From assembly GCA_030765045.1 (NCBI GenBank), contig CM060966.1, positions 64,923,921-64,987,920 of the forward strand: a stretch of DNA of 64,000 nucleotides, in the 5' to 3' direction. The stretch comes from Tenodera sinensis (lineage: Eukaryota; Arthropoda; Insecta; Mantodea; Mantidae). The first letter of the stretch is position 1. Each line of letters opens with the position of its first letter. The notes beneath the pieces are model-generated. The model did no database searches. It saw only the letters and a list, made by a program, of their open reading frames with translations, and was not told where the DNA came from. This document shows, in pieces, positions 1-10,346 of the stretch. A program made the position numbers and the translations under genes.

Positions 1-10
1 ACTGCCTCTC

Positions 11-289
11 ATCTCCTATTGGTTGTCCGTACACCAATCACTATTATGTGGCTGTGGGAACTCCCACATGATTGGTTCTGTTGGCGTTCTGGGGCTTTGA
101 TTTTGTATTGTCTAGCACTGGCACCCAGGCTGTGTGTATACATGCTGTTTCCTCTTTTCTATTGAAGTTAAATCTTATGTTTATGGATCTCAATTGCTTC
201 TCGTACAGTCATGAGTGGCAAGAGCCGAGAAACAATTGAGATCCATAAACATAAGAATAACTTGGTGTACGGACAACCAATAGGAGATG
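11..289. repeat. Foldback (inverted-repeat) element
   Basis: The outer arms are inverted copies: CCTATTGGTTGTCCGTACAC near 14-33 returns reversed near 265-284. A second pair (TATGTTTATGGATCTCAATT near 175-195 and its complement at 233-256) is nested inside. The layout is that of a MITE or foldback element of about 280 bp. No coding potential is credible and I saw no clear target duplication. Confidence 0.6.
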
Positions 290-625
290 AAAGGCGCTCC
301 CTCTCACCCATGAACGTCGGCAGACGTTTTTCCAGGGGGGGGCCAAATGTTAGAATTTTGCAATCAGATAATATTAATTCATTATTTTGTTGCCAAAAGT
401 TATAATATTTGTTGCGGATAACCGCATAAATTTGCGCTAAATAGAAATTCTTCTTTACATAAAAATTAAAATAATAGTTTAATAGTCAGCACATAAGTTC
501 ATTAATTTCCAAGGAGGGGCCGCAGCCCTCCCTTGCCCCCCCTTCGCGACGCCCATGCTCTCACCTATATATAAGCCGGGTGCTCCATCAATCGCCCTCT
601 AGTTGTCAACCAGCTATGAGTCATT
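290..625. other. Unclassified intergenic/intronic DNA
   Basis: Holds a G-run near 338-344 and a GC-rich stretch at 512-553 that looks like the end of an unidentified transposon, with AT-rich DNA between. No gene is supported. Confidence 0.4.
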
Positions 626-711
626 CTCTGAAGATGCCCAAAGCAGTCTCGGGCGAAACGTCAGAAATTTTATCGACTAGACCACGGCCTACAAGCCCAA
701 AATCTACCACC
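626..711 (+). repeat. Dispersed ~85-bp repeat, copy 1
   Basis: Matches the reverse complement of 58211-58295 over its whole length: CTCTGAAGATGCCCAA, then GGGCGAAACGTCAGAAA, then CCACGGCCTACAAGCCC. A short hairpin (gaagatgccc ... gggcgaaac) lies at its start. Such GAAGATG...CGAAACG blocks occur in terminal regions of some Penelope-like retroelements; that assignment is inference only. Confidence 0.6.
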
Positions 712-829
712 TATTGGATTAACGCCGGCTGTGAAAGCCCCAGCATGTATAAAAGATAAAAATATTCGGTATCTGAGTTTACTATTGAACAGCATTTTGT
801 CTTTCAGTTCTCAATTGTTTTTAATCAGC

Positions 830-1216
830 AATGGAGAACAGAAAGAGGAAATGTTACACAGTAAATCAGAAAGTAATATTTATGAGAGGTGGAATTTAAC
901 CAATACAAAACCAAAACCAAAATCACTTCAGACTTTGGAATTGTTTTTACCAAGCTTTTTACCAGAATGAGGTGTGCATTTAATGGAAGAAAAGTGAAAC
1001 AAGCCAAATTAACTGATTTCTTTAAAGCAGGACCAAGTTCAAAATGTTTTCTTAGTACATATCTTTGTTGTTTGTAAAATTTTACACATGTAGGGCCACT
1101 ATCTTGGTTTTTAAAAAAAAATATAATGCATTTTCAAATCTCATTTGTAAGTAATTGTGAGCTATAAGTAATCTTCCTCTCTCCGTTGATATATGCATAA
1201 ACCAGGTTCAACTGTA
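830..1216 (+). mobile_element. Internally deleted pogo/Tigger-like element
   Basis: An ATG at 831 opens MENRKRKCYTVN, resembling the N-terminus of CENP-B/pogo-type transposases. After a short garbled stretch, the sequence near 985-1033 reads KVKQAKLTDFFKAG, resembling the C-terminal tail of Tigger-type transposases. The DDE core between them is absent. TAAACCAGGTTCAACTGTA at 1198-1216 looks like a 3' terminal inverted repeat (TACAGTTGAACC reversed) with a TA target. I could not find the matching 5' end. It is a non-autonomous remnant. Confidence 0.5.
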
Positions 1217-1343
1217 TCAGTTTACCATATTTCTTTATGTTCATCAGACAAAATGTCTTTAGAAAGTAATGTCAATCCTAGAACAAAAACTGAATAAAAT
1301 ATAAAGCTAGTTCACTTGTCAATATCATGCATAAGCAGAATAC

Positions 1344-1459
1344 CTGTTGCAGTGTGATAGCCCTGTTGTAGCATTCCATAAGCCGGAGAGTTGTAGAAAC
1401 CAGAGCTTTGCATGTATGCTGCAGCCGCTGAGGATTGTGTGCCATATGCTTGATGCATA
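1344..1459 (-). CDS. eya: eyes absent (eya) exon D, Ala/Tyr-rich N-terminal region
   Basis: Coding exon on the minus strand of 116 nt. The acceptor reads TTGTCTTTCAG before the exon and the donor reads ACAG/GTATTC after it. The first base T completes the AG left by exon C to give Ser. The exon then encodes MHQAYGTQSSAAAAYMQS, then SGFYNSPAYGMLQQGYHTAT, ending with one base (phase 1). The Ala-rich run followed by Tyr/Ser/Pro/Gln fits the transactivation region of insect Eya proteins, which act with Sine oculis in the nucleus. The conserved Eya phosphatase domain is not here and should lie beyond position 1. The continuing phase with exons A-C is the strongest evidence that it is real. The gene name rests on motif memory, so another Tyr/Ser-rich regulator is possible. 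Confidence 0.72.
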
Positions 1460-1487
1460 CTGAAAGACAAAGACAATCCTGCTACCT

Positions 1488-1780
1488 TTTATGGTTGAAT
1501 CAACGTAACTTCTGTATTCTGACAGTTCACTCAGCATGCATTATGACCCTGGAAGAGGAAGGGCAAAGCAGTCTGTCATCATGAAAACCAGGTTTAACCT
1601 TGAAGTAGCCAATAGACCTTGTGGAGGGATTGCGTGGCCACAAAATCTATTGGCTACTTCAAGGTACAACCTGGTAGTCATGACAACATACCATTTTGCC
1701 CCTCCTTTACCATGTACGAAACGCATTCTGAGCAAACTGTCACAATATACAAGTTACGTTAATTCAAGTATAGCCATAAA
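1488..1780. repeat. Long foldback MITE next to the exon D acceptor
   Basis: Arms of roughly 130 bp are inverted copies around a centre near 1630. GAAGTAGCCAATAGACCTTG (1602-1621) is mirrored at about 1644-1662, and the outer ends (ATGGTTGAATCAACGTAACT near 1491) are mirrored near 1757-1777. It stops only about 28 nt from the eya exon D splice acceptor. Confidence 0.75.
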
Positions 1781-1994
1781 AACAAAACTAAAGGTGAATA
1801 TAATGATAAAGCACAAGCTACTCATAGAGAAGCAATTTATATTAACAATCACTAGCATTATAACAATAAAAATGAAACAAACATTCAAGCCACTGACAAT
1901 GCAAGTAATTGATTTGAAAAGCATATCTGGAATGGAATTTAGTTCATATTACAAAAGATAAGTGAAGCTTTAGTCACTAAATATTCATTAATAT

Positions 1995-2096
1995 CTGTGA
2001 AGCATTAAGATCAGAAGAAACTACAGTTCAAAGGTATTGGAAAGCACGAATGCTAATGGCTTCATTGCCAGATGCAAGGCACTAGAAAACAACAAC
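1995..2096 (+). mobile_element. 5'-truncated LINE 3' end (LINE-C), 102 bp
   Basis: Encodes a LINE C-terminus reading YWKARMLMASLPDARH then stop, followed by an (AAC)n tail. It is flanked by a 15-bp direct repeat, AATATTCATTAATAT, at 1980-1994 and 2097-2111. The same C-terminus and tail occur at 7133-7451. This is a textbook target-primed insertion, truncated to 102 bp. Confidence 0.8.
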
Positions 2097-2111
2097 AATA
2101 TTCATTAATAT

Positions 2112-2793
2112 TGTTGATCTAATTGTTTCACTGTCAATAGCTTCAGTTGTTTTTATTGTATTCACTATTTAATTTTGAAGTACCATTTCTTCAGTTACGT
2201 TGCATTTTTAGGTTATGATAGGTAGTTTAGAATGTAATACATATTTGTTTAATTTAAATTTTAATGACACTAAACCTGAAATTAAATTATATTTAAAACT
2301 TCAAGAGAAAAGAAGGCATATTCTAATAGGCATTTCTTTTTTGAATGTTTGCTTAAAATGTGAAGTAACTCCTGTTTTTCATTACCCTTAAATTTTATAA
2401 TAATTGTGCTCATCAAAAAGCAGCAGAAATAAAAATAATTGAACTTGAAAGAAATTTGCATTTTAAGAAGTTAAATATAATTGATATTAAAATTATATCA
2501 ACTGCATCTTAAATAAATACATGATTTTAGCTAACCTAATTTGGCTTAAATTGGAATCAAAATTATTTAAATTCCTCACTTTCAGTATGGAAAAATAAAG
2601 TTTAAAAACGAGTTATCCTCAAAACAACATAAATTAAAGTCACATAAACAGAATAAACCAACAGATAATGTAATTAATCATTCAAAGTGTAATTTAATGA
2701 TAAAGGATTCAATTTCCCAACTAAAGGTATAAAACTGATGTAGATTTTTCAAAAAATATGCATGATTAATTTTTTAATTTTTTTTATCCAATG
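2112..2793. other. AT-rich intron DNA
   Basis: Very AT-rich with many short A and T runs. I see no ORF, repeat or conserved motif worth naming. Confidence 0.5.
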
Positions 2794-3040
2794 TTTGAGG
2801 GGCAGAATCAGTATTGAAAAATTCAAAGCCATAGCCAGGATTTGAGCCATGGATCTTCCACTTCATGTGCAACTGCTCTAACCACTGAGCTACTTGCCAG
2901 TATGACATTAAATTCCCCAACTGATCCATATTTTCCTGGTAGACCACAAGGAAATCTCACATTTAAGATAAGTATACCACGGAAGACAATCTAAGTACTT
3001 CATGTCCCAGGTTTAAATAACCTTTAGATGGTAATTGTTC
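2794..3040 (-). mobile_element. tRNA-derived SINE, family B, copy 1
   Basis: Read on the minus strand, a tRNA-like head has an A box (TAGCTCAGTGGTTAGAGCA) near 2897-2877 and a B box (GGCTCAAATCC) near 2849. The body to 3040 (TTAAATTCCCCAACTGATCC; CCCAGGTTTAAATAACCTT on plus) matches the SINE at 51945-52200. Confidence 0.7.
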
Positions 3041-3251
3041 CCCCCACACAAAAAATGTTATGGTTGGAGATAAATGAGGAAAATCTTATTAATTTTAACA
3101 CAAAATAAATAATTATTACAACTTTTCACTGTTGTTTCAAAGAGTTAGATACATAAAATTTGAAATAACATGCACTTAACACAGTCAGACATTTTATTAG
3201 ACTCTTGATACACAGGTTTGCCAAAACAATAAATTTACAGAAATTACATTT

Positions 3252-3597
3252 CTTTCCTTCCCTGATTACCCTCCCCTTATGTAGGACTTACAAGCCAGCC
3301 TAGAGTCAGACGCCTGTCGGGGAGCAGAGGGACCTCTGGACTAGACAGAATGAAGACCTGGAAGCGGGTGGTCAGCCAAGCATCAGATATGATAGTGAGG
3401 AAGAGGATGATATGAAATGCAGGCAAAATGGATGATTGGAAGGGTGATAATGGAGCAATTGGTGGAATGAATGGCGGGGGAAACCGGAGAACCCGGAGAA
3501 AACCTGCCCAGACGCCACTTCGTCCACCACGAATACCACATGCGGGTCCTGTCTAGGTGGTAGGCCAGCGGCCTAACCACTCAGCCACAGTGCCGCC
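3252..3597 (-). mobile_element. tRNA-derived SINE, family A, copy 1
   Basis: The minus-strand head GTGGCTGAGTGGTTAGGCCG (near 3590-3571) is an A-box-like tRNA-Ser/Leu motif. The body includes ACCTGGAAGCGGGTGGTCAG and GATGATATGAAATGCAGG on plus, shared with 22885-23238, 54008-54357 and the tandem array at 31905-34352. It sits inside the BEL LTR. Confidence 0.75.
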
Positions 3598-3728
3598 ATT
3601 ATACTTCCAGACTCAGGGAAGGATGAAGAATAATCCTGGCTGGAGAAAAATTCCTACCCCATGCCGGAAATCGAACCCGGGACCCCTTGCACAGCAGGCA
3701 GGTGCTCTACCAACTGCCAATACAATTT
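3598..3728 (-). mobile_element. tRNA-like SINE, family C, copy 1
   Basis: Reading minus, an A-box-like stretch (TTGGTAGAGCACCTGCCTGC) is followed by a B box (GGGTTCGATTTCC). The plus-strand end TACTTCCAGACT is shared with 56800-56935, so it is a second copy of one family. It abuts SINE A in the same LTR. Confidence 0.65.
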
Positions 3729-3884
3729 CATAAGTTGAATTTCCCTAACATACCACCCCACCAAAAGACAGTGGCCTTTTGCAATTGTTTATTTAATGCA
3801 AAGATAATTAAAATTGACAGCAATAATGCAAATCAAGTTGACACAATATTATATATAACGACAATGTTCATAAGCTTATCTTTA

Positions 3885-5640
3885 GTCATTTCTAGTTAGG
3901 CACACACAATTTCTGAATAGGACACACTATGGCACCAGAACTGGTTCTGACAGTGGCAACCCTGGCAAGACTGTCATCACCAATATGGACTGCTTCTATC
4001 AAGCCTCTTCTCCATCAAAGTGGGGGTAGGTTGTCGTCCTTTATGAGTGCAAGTTCGCCGGGGTGTTGATTAGGATGCTCTTGTGACCATTTGTAACGCT
4101 TGAAACCGAAATTATAATGTGAATATATGTAATTGATAATAGAAAGAAACAAAAGGAGATTCTAATCGATAGTTAAGGGGAAGACGTAATAAAGCTGAAT
4201 AGATTAAAGTCTCAAGAATGGAAGCCTAGGCAGATTTAAATGAGTGATAAGGTTACAATTGTTGTACGCACGAAGCCCGAGCGATTCCGTGGGCTGATGC
4301 TATGACGTGCTCTAAACTTGACCAATGGAAATTCCTTCCTTCGTTGCTTCCTTCCCACGCAAAATAAATGCAAAACAAGACACACTCGTCTTGAATCGAG
4401 CCGAGAGTACACGTGCAATTTCTGATTTGTACATAAGCTGGAGCGTATACATAATTCGGCAGTTGCTAGAGGGCGACAAAGTTCAAATATTATAACATTG
4501 CAGTTGAAGTTACAAAGTTACATTCTATTTAAATATCGTCGGCAGTTCTCTACAAATCTAGAAATTTGCACATAAAGTTAAATGTTGGTTAATTCTTCGT
4601 TTGGTTCCATTCCTACCACAACTCACGCATACTCTGCAGATTAGGACCTAGTTAGTCCGGACACCAAACACAAGATAGGAGATATCCTTGCGATGAGATC
4701 TTATGGATCTTAAAGATGACGTCTTCGACTTAGAGGACCATTTGCATCATACTGTTGTAATGTGTTAAGGTAATCCTTCTGCTACGTTCGCCAGAAGTCT
4801 TGGGTCATCTTTTGAATGTGTTTCCATCTAGAAAGTTTACTGATGGAACAAGATTCAAGGTTGTAGTCTGGAAGAGCAGTGAGGCGTTTGCCAATCACGA
4901 AGTGATGAGTCAAGATGAGTCGGTTGGTACATCATTAAGTCTGCACAGAGGGCAACTATTTATGCAGGCTTCAATTTGAGAGGATGGGGTGGTTAGTTCC
5001 TCAAAGGTGAGTACTGTTGTCTCTGTGGTTCTTCGGAGGTGGTACTTAAATGCCTTAACCATTGTCTCTCAACCACCACCAAAATGAGGAGCAGAGGGAG
5101 GGATGAAGTGCCAGGTAACGCCCATACCTCCTGTGCCATCTGCAATTTCTCTCTCCCGCTCCTTGTCTCCTAGAAATGCCCGAAGCTCTTTCATTTCCCT
5201 AGATGCACCAATGAAGTTGGTGCCGTTATCACTATAGATGTTGGAAGGGCAACCTCAACGTGAAGTAAGCCAACGAAGTGCTGCCATGAAAGCATTCGTT
5301 GAGAGATCAGAGTTGACTTCCATGCGTATAGCTCTGGTGGCAAAACATGTGAATACTCCAATGTATGCCTTTCCATTGTCTTGCTTTGCTGAGTGCCAAT
5401 TCTGATAGAAACTGGGCCAGCATAATCAACTCCCACATTCATAAAAGGTCTAAAAGCCGTAACTCTAGGTATAGGCAGGTGCGACATTTTCCGGTGAGCT
5501 GTCCTCAGTTTAAGGCATGTTAGACATAAATTAATGCATTTCTTCACCACTTGGCCAACCCTGAGTATCCAGTATCTTAACCACAACGATAAAATGAGTA
5601 GTTGAGGACCTGCATGCAACAAATGTAGATGTTCACTCAG
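3885..5640 (-). pseudogene. BEL/Pao integrase relic
   Basis: The zinc-binding part and the start of the catalytic core are readable from about 5620 down (NVGVDYAGPVSIR near 5445). After a frame change the core continues (AFMAALRWLTS; SDNGTNFIGASREMKELRAF near 5250-5170), so one catalytic Asp of the DDE triad is visible. The C-terminal end (GELALIKDDNLPPL) reappears near 4060-4010 and runs to about 3885. An unrelated stretch of roughly 0.55 kb (about 4110-4680) separates the two parts. Several internal stops mean no product. The domain would have inserted cDNA into host DNA. Confidence 0.8.
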
Positions 5641-5695
5641 TATGACAAGTTTTGTAAAATGATGTTAAGGATGAAGTATGAGATGATGCTTGGAT

Positions 5696-8092
5696 TCATA
5701 TGGAATTGGTGCATTCTGTAATCTCCCTCCAATTCACAGGTAACCATTCTGGTACAGGATTATTTATTTCTTGTGGTTTCAGTGGAAATGTTTCACATTC
5801 ATTGTGGGCCTTCTTGCAGTTAGAAGAAAATCTCAGACAGTAACCAACTGTCCTGAGTAGTCTATTTATGGATGAGAATTGATTGAAAAATGAATCGAGT
5901 TGCATGACAATGATGTTATATTACTCTGGTCAGGAATTCTTGAGATGTTGCACTCATCTTGTGATGGCCATTTTGATGGATCTAGATGCAGCCAACTGGG
6001 ACCTTCCCACCATAACTCACAGTCTTGAAGAAGCATTGGTTGTATTCCTTGTGATGCAAGATCTGCTGAATTGTACTGTGATCTTACATGCTGCCAACGG
6101 GAAGCTGGTAAGATGTCTTGAATCTCTGCTACTCTGTTTGCAACAAATGTGGCACATGCACGTAGCCAAGTCAGTACGATTTCTGAATCTGTCCAAAGTT
6201 GCACATTATTAGGGGTTGTACGTAGGGATGCAAGTAATTTCTTGACAAGACGAGCCAAAGTTAGGGCACCAAATAATTCCAGACAGGGGATAGAGACCTG
6301 CTTCAGGGGTGCAACTCTTGATTTTGTACACAGAAGTCTCACTAGGGCCTTGCCTTCTTGATTCACAGATCGTATGTACACAGAAGCCCCATAGGCAGTC
6401 TGGGAGACGTCACAGAAGACATGTATCTCTACATTCTTCAGTGCTCCTCAAGCGAGGACATAGCGTGGAATGCTGACGTGGTTGAGCAAGGGTATTTGCT
6501 GATGTAAATCATTCCAAATGTTGAGCAAGTTCTCTGATAATTGGTTATCCCATCCTTTTCCTTCTTGTCACAAGTGCTGCATGAACACCTTGCAGAGAAC
6601 GACAACAGGAGTTATTAGCCCAAGTGGGTCAAATATTGATGATATGATTGACTAGACCTTGCGTTTGGAGCAATGGAGTTCTCTTGCACTTACATTCATC
6701 TCACAGCTGATTCTGAATTGATCTGTCGAAGGATGCCAAGTCACCCTAATGTCCTGACTATGTTGTTGTCACTGTCAGACAGTGAGTGACTGTGTTCTCT
6801 TAAATTCTCTGGAATTCACTCCAGTAATTCTGAACTATTTGTGCACACTTTCGAAATGAGAATCCTCCAAGCTGAAGAAGGGTTTGAAGTTCGACTGGAG
6901 CCTTAGAGCTTCTTCTACGGTCTGTGCTCCTGAAATGTAGTCGTACATGTAAAAGTTGTGGTGTAAAATTGAAGCTGCTGGAGGGAATCTGGTAGTTTCA
7001 TCTATTGCCAGCTGCTGAAGACATTGTGTGGCCAAATAAGCTGCCAATGACGTGCCATAAGTAATAGTTGTAAGAGTGTAAGTCTTTAGTTCATTCTGAG
7101 GGCTTTCTTGCCATAATATACATTGGAATGGTAAATATTGAAGAGAAAAATCAAAAAATAAAAGATGGGAACTACCAAACATTCAAACAGTAATTCCTGA
7201 GTATCCTCGAAAAACAGCAGTTGCAACCTTCAGGTTGATTACAGGACATGATTGTCTGGCAAAACATTTAAACAGAATTGGGATATATTCTTCACCACTC
7301 TGTCCTCTGTGATCTGCAAGAGGAAATGGATCGAGACCACCTTCAAATATGCCCGGCCACTTCTAATGCCCCATCCATCAGTGAAAAATATTGGAGAGCA
7401 AGAGGATTAATGACTTCATTGTCAGAAATCCAGCATTAGCTAACAACAACAACATTGGAATGGTTGACATTTGGGATCTACTTTCACTTGTCCGTACATC
7501 TTTTCTACATCAGCTGTGAAGGCTATTTTGTGCATGTGAAAGCGTACAATCAATGAGCATAAGTCACCTTATACAGTCGGTCCCACCAAAAAAATATTGT
7601 TCAGTGCCACACCATTATTGGTTTTGGCTGATGCGTCAAAAACAACTCTTGTCTTCGTTGCGCTGCCTGAATGTTTGTGAACAGCATGACATATGTAGTA
7701 TTTCAGTTCTTGTGAACAGCATGATGAGAAATGTAGTATTTCAGTTCTTCTGATGTGGAGTTCAAATCAAGTTTCACCGTGCGTCCAAGGACCTCATAGT
7801 CTCTCATGAAGTTAACATAATCTTGATGAAGATGGCCCTGTGCTTGCACTTTCTTCTCCAAGAAGTGAAAGCGCTGTATAGCGATGTGCCTTGAGTTGCC
7901 TAGATTTTTGTTTCTTTCTTCATGGGCAGCTCTAAAACATACCTTCCATTTTCGTCTTGTACGGCAGTACTCTTGAAATGTTCCTCACATTCCCTGTGTT
8001 CTGAAAAATGTGTTACATGACTAACTACCTCTAGGGCCCAAAACTTCTGAATCTGGGTTTCTACGCTGTGGTCGGATCTAATAAGGAGTGAT
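5696..8092 (-). pseudogene. BEL/Pao reverse transcriptase-RNase H relic
   Basis: The N-terminal pol part is readable near 8050-7740 (HVTHFSEHRECEEHF). The RT core runs near 7490-7120 and on to 6835 (LKTYTLTTITYGTSLAAYLA). The RT active-site box, normally Y-x-D-D, reads FYMYDY, so a catalytic Asp is lost. The RNase H region at 6381-5866 includes PLKQVSIPCLELFGALTLAR and LWTDSEIVLTWL, keeping plausible Glu and Asp residues. A LINE fragment at 7133-7451 splits the RT, and many stops and shifts are present. Confidence 0.8.
7133..7451 (+). mobile_element. 5'-truncated LINE insertion (LINE-C) in the BEL RT
   Basis: Plus-strand frames read ATFRLITGHDCLAKHLNRIG then YSSPLCPLCDLQEEMDRDHL, a LINE C-terminal cysteine/histidine cluster. 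The frame ends in LSEIQH and stop with an (AAC)n tail. A 13-bp direct repeat (ACATTGGAATGGT) lies at 7120-7132 and 7452-7464. Deleting the insert and one repeat restores continuous similarity in the surrounding RT, so the boundary is exact. Confidence 0.85.
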
Positions 8093-8578
8093 TTAGTTCT
8101 GCTTGTTAAGTTTGCTTTTATTCAATTGTTGTGGATATTTTCCGGCTAAAATCCATCCTAGATGAGTGTCCTGAAGAGTAGGATAGCCTGGACAGGTTTT
8201 CTTTCCCTCCTTCATAAGATGTAAGAAGAACTGTGCACCGAGGAAGAAGTGAGTACCTTTAGGAAGATAGAAGTCTGGGTCAGAGAGGATGACATCTTTC
8301 AGGATGTTCCACTCCTTGTAGTTAATTATGATGTAGGAATACCTATTGCCAGTGATTGGTAATACTATATATTCCATGTTGAATTGAAAGTCACTGACCG
8401 TCGAGTGCACTTGTATATTTACTGATGTATTCACTTCAGACGTTAGATCACCGAAAGCTTGCAGGGTGATGGCATTCGTTCTTTTCTTCTTGAGCTTAAG
8501 CTGTTGTACCGTCTGTTCAGATATGAAATTGATCTGGGAGCCACTGTCTAGCACTGCACGTAAGTGATGAAACTCCAT
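8093..8578 (-). pseudogene. BEL/Pao aspartic protease domain
   Basis: An open frame of 161 codons. The active-site motif AVLDSGSQINFIS lies at residues 9-21, and GWILAGKYP near the C-terminus matches the usual end of the BEL protease region (DUF1758-like). In the element it would cleave the Gag-Pol polyprotein. The apparent start is an artefact, because the frame was fused to gag before a 51-bp insertion brought in a stop just upstream. Best-preserved part of this element. Confidence 0.8.
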
Positions 8579-8580
8579 TT

Positions 8581-8631
8581 ATTCAAGATGCTCTCGGGCT
8601 TCGAGCCAGGTGTAGTGACGAAGAGACATCG
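8581..8631 (-). mobile_element. 51-bp mini-insertion with 11-bp target duplication
   Basis: On the minus strand it reads from CGATGTCTCTTCGTCACTAC through GCTCGAAGCCC to CATCTTGAAT. It is bracketed by AAACTCCATTT at 8570-8580 and 8632-8642. Related sequences ending in the same CATCTTGAAT terminus occur at 38401 (minus) and 43059 (plus). It interrupts the gag-protease frame. Confidence 0.75.
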
Positions 8632-9640
8632 AAACTCCATTTATGTCCCTGATTTTAACTAACACTGTGCTCAGGAGCACCCAGGTTTTTGGAGCACTTC
8701 TAAGGGAGTGATATGAATACTGACTTGAATTGTTGCTCTGGGGAGTTTGTATCAATGCATTGTTTTCTCGCCGTGAGTTAGTTGTTAGCCAACTATCCCC
8801 TTGATGGAGCAACATATGATGGAACTTATTGCATATTTTGCATGCAGTTTTAGAATGGCATGCTTTCCATGTATGTGATGGACTCAGACAGTTGGTGCAA
8901 TGTTTGCTGCCCTTGATCAAATTGAATTTTTCATCACAGCTTGAGGAAATCAAGGATATTTGTACAGTCTGTGTTCTTCTGAACAGATATAACATCTCTC
9001 TGCTGTTGAAACATATGATTGTTGTTGTGCCATTCTTGACTTTGACTCGAGATGCTGGTTTACATTAGCTGGAAGTGGTTGTGTAGAGGAGCAAAGTTTC
9101 AGCATCTGACATTTTTTCCAAGAAGCTATGAGTTGCTTGAATCCTAATACTTTGAGCTCAGTATGTTCCTTTTCGAACTCCAACCTCAGGTTTTTGTCTA
9201 GTCTCGAGAGCAGGAGTTCGCTGAGAAGTAGGTCTAAAATACTTTGTTGGAGTTTAAGGCATTGAGGGCATCTATACTGCCTTGGAACATGTTCATTAGG
9301 TGGTACACCAACTCTCGGTTGAGCTGAGTTTATTTGGAGAATCCATAATTTGCCTGATGCATTCTACTGCTATAAGCTTGGGTGCATGATAACAGCTCAG
9401 TAGGGTGTTATATGCTACTTGAAAGTTGGCGCCAGAGATGCTGATGTCTTTTATGCAGTTCTTGGCTTCACTTTTGAAAGACAAGAGCAAGTAGTGGAAT
9501 TTCTCGATGTTGGAAAGCTCACTGTTATTAACTACCAAACCTTCAAACATATCCCTGAAATGTAACCAACTGGTTTGAATGCCACTAAAGCTAGGGAGAC
9601 TGATTTTTGGAATCAATGATTTTTGGAAGTTTTATGTTTC
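8632..9640 (-). pseudogene. BEL/Pao gag relic
   Basis: The N-terminal part at 9616-9296 (IPKISLPSFSGIQTSWLHFR) matches the DUF1759-type Gag of BEL elements. Near 9006-8815 come two zinc-knuckle-like clusters (CYICSEEHRLYKYP, then CTNCLSPSHTWKACHSK). Near 8690-8640 the frame reaches VLVKIRDINGV, which once led into the protease. There are at least two frame changes. Gag would form the particle core and bind RNA. Confidence 0.75.
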
Positions 9641-10346
9641 TAGACATGCTATGGGATGACTGTGTTTGTACCTCGTCGTTTACGTGAGCATTTTGTTCGT
9701 TGGAGGCTTTCCTTAGTTTAGCCTCGTGTAGGTCGATATAATTTCTTCAAATTCTACTCGGTAAGCATCTTGAGCTCCCACATTTTCCTATCATGTGCTT
9801 CTATTCATCTTGAATTTGTTTAAATTCTTTGTTAATGGCAAGCAATCTATTTAATTTGACTTGAATAAGGTTAAGATCGGCAATGTTTAATTCAGTATTC
9901 ACAAAATTTTGAATGTGTGTTCAAATAGTCTTTAAGGTAGCTCGTTTTTTGGTTGATATTCATCAGTTGACTTTATTCATGTTAATGATATTTTGTTACC
10001 ACAACATGAGCAAGAATAAAAAAGTAGCTAGTTAAACAATGTACTATTGTGTTGTACCATGAATTGTCCTTCAAGAGCTTAATAATTACTTTCCTGACGA
10101 ATGGCACCTGATGTAAGCTTGCGGCTTTAGGCACTAGATGTTGCTAGTTGTACCTTAACGGTCATGTCGTTCTAGCGTTGTGCTGAAGTTTAATACCATT
10201 TTATAATGCACTCGATATCACTTCCCATTTCAATGTAATCATGCAGGTTTATATGTAAGCAACTGTAATCCATTATGCAAATCATTACCTTGCGTTTAGT
10301 AGGCCATATCTTGGAGTTTAGAGGTAAATCCAGCTGGGCCGTGAGG
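9641..10346 (-). other. BEL/Pao leader region
   Basis: Lies between the 5' LTR and gag on the minus strand. It is AT-rich with many stops. The expected primer-binding site should abut 10346, but I cannot match it to a particular tRNA. Confidence 0.4.

Larger units (their letters stand above)
3171..3751 (-). repeat. BEL/Pao 3' LTR, split by SINEs
   Basis: The segments 3171-3250 and 3729-3751 together match 10347-10452 (TGCACTTAACACAGTC at one end, TTCCCTAACA at the other). On the minus strand the LTR runs TGTTAGGG to AGTGCA, giving TG...CA ends, and carries AATAAA. A purine-rich tract (GGTGGGGTGGTA) directly precedes it, as expected for a 3' LTR. Without the inserts it is only about 104 bp. 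Confidence 0.65.

Noticed and set aside
1536..1961. 141-codon plus-strand frame
   Set aside because: It runs through a palindromic foldback element and AT-rich DNA, with no family similarity.
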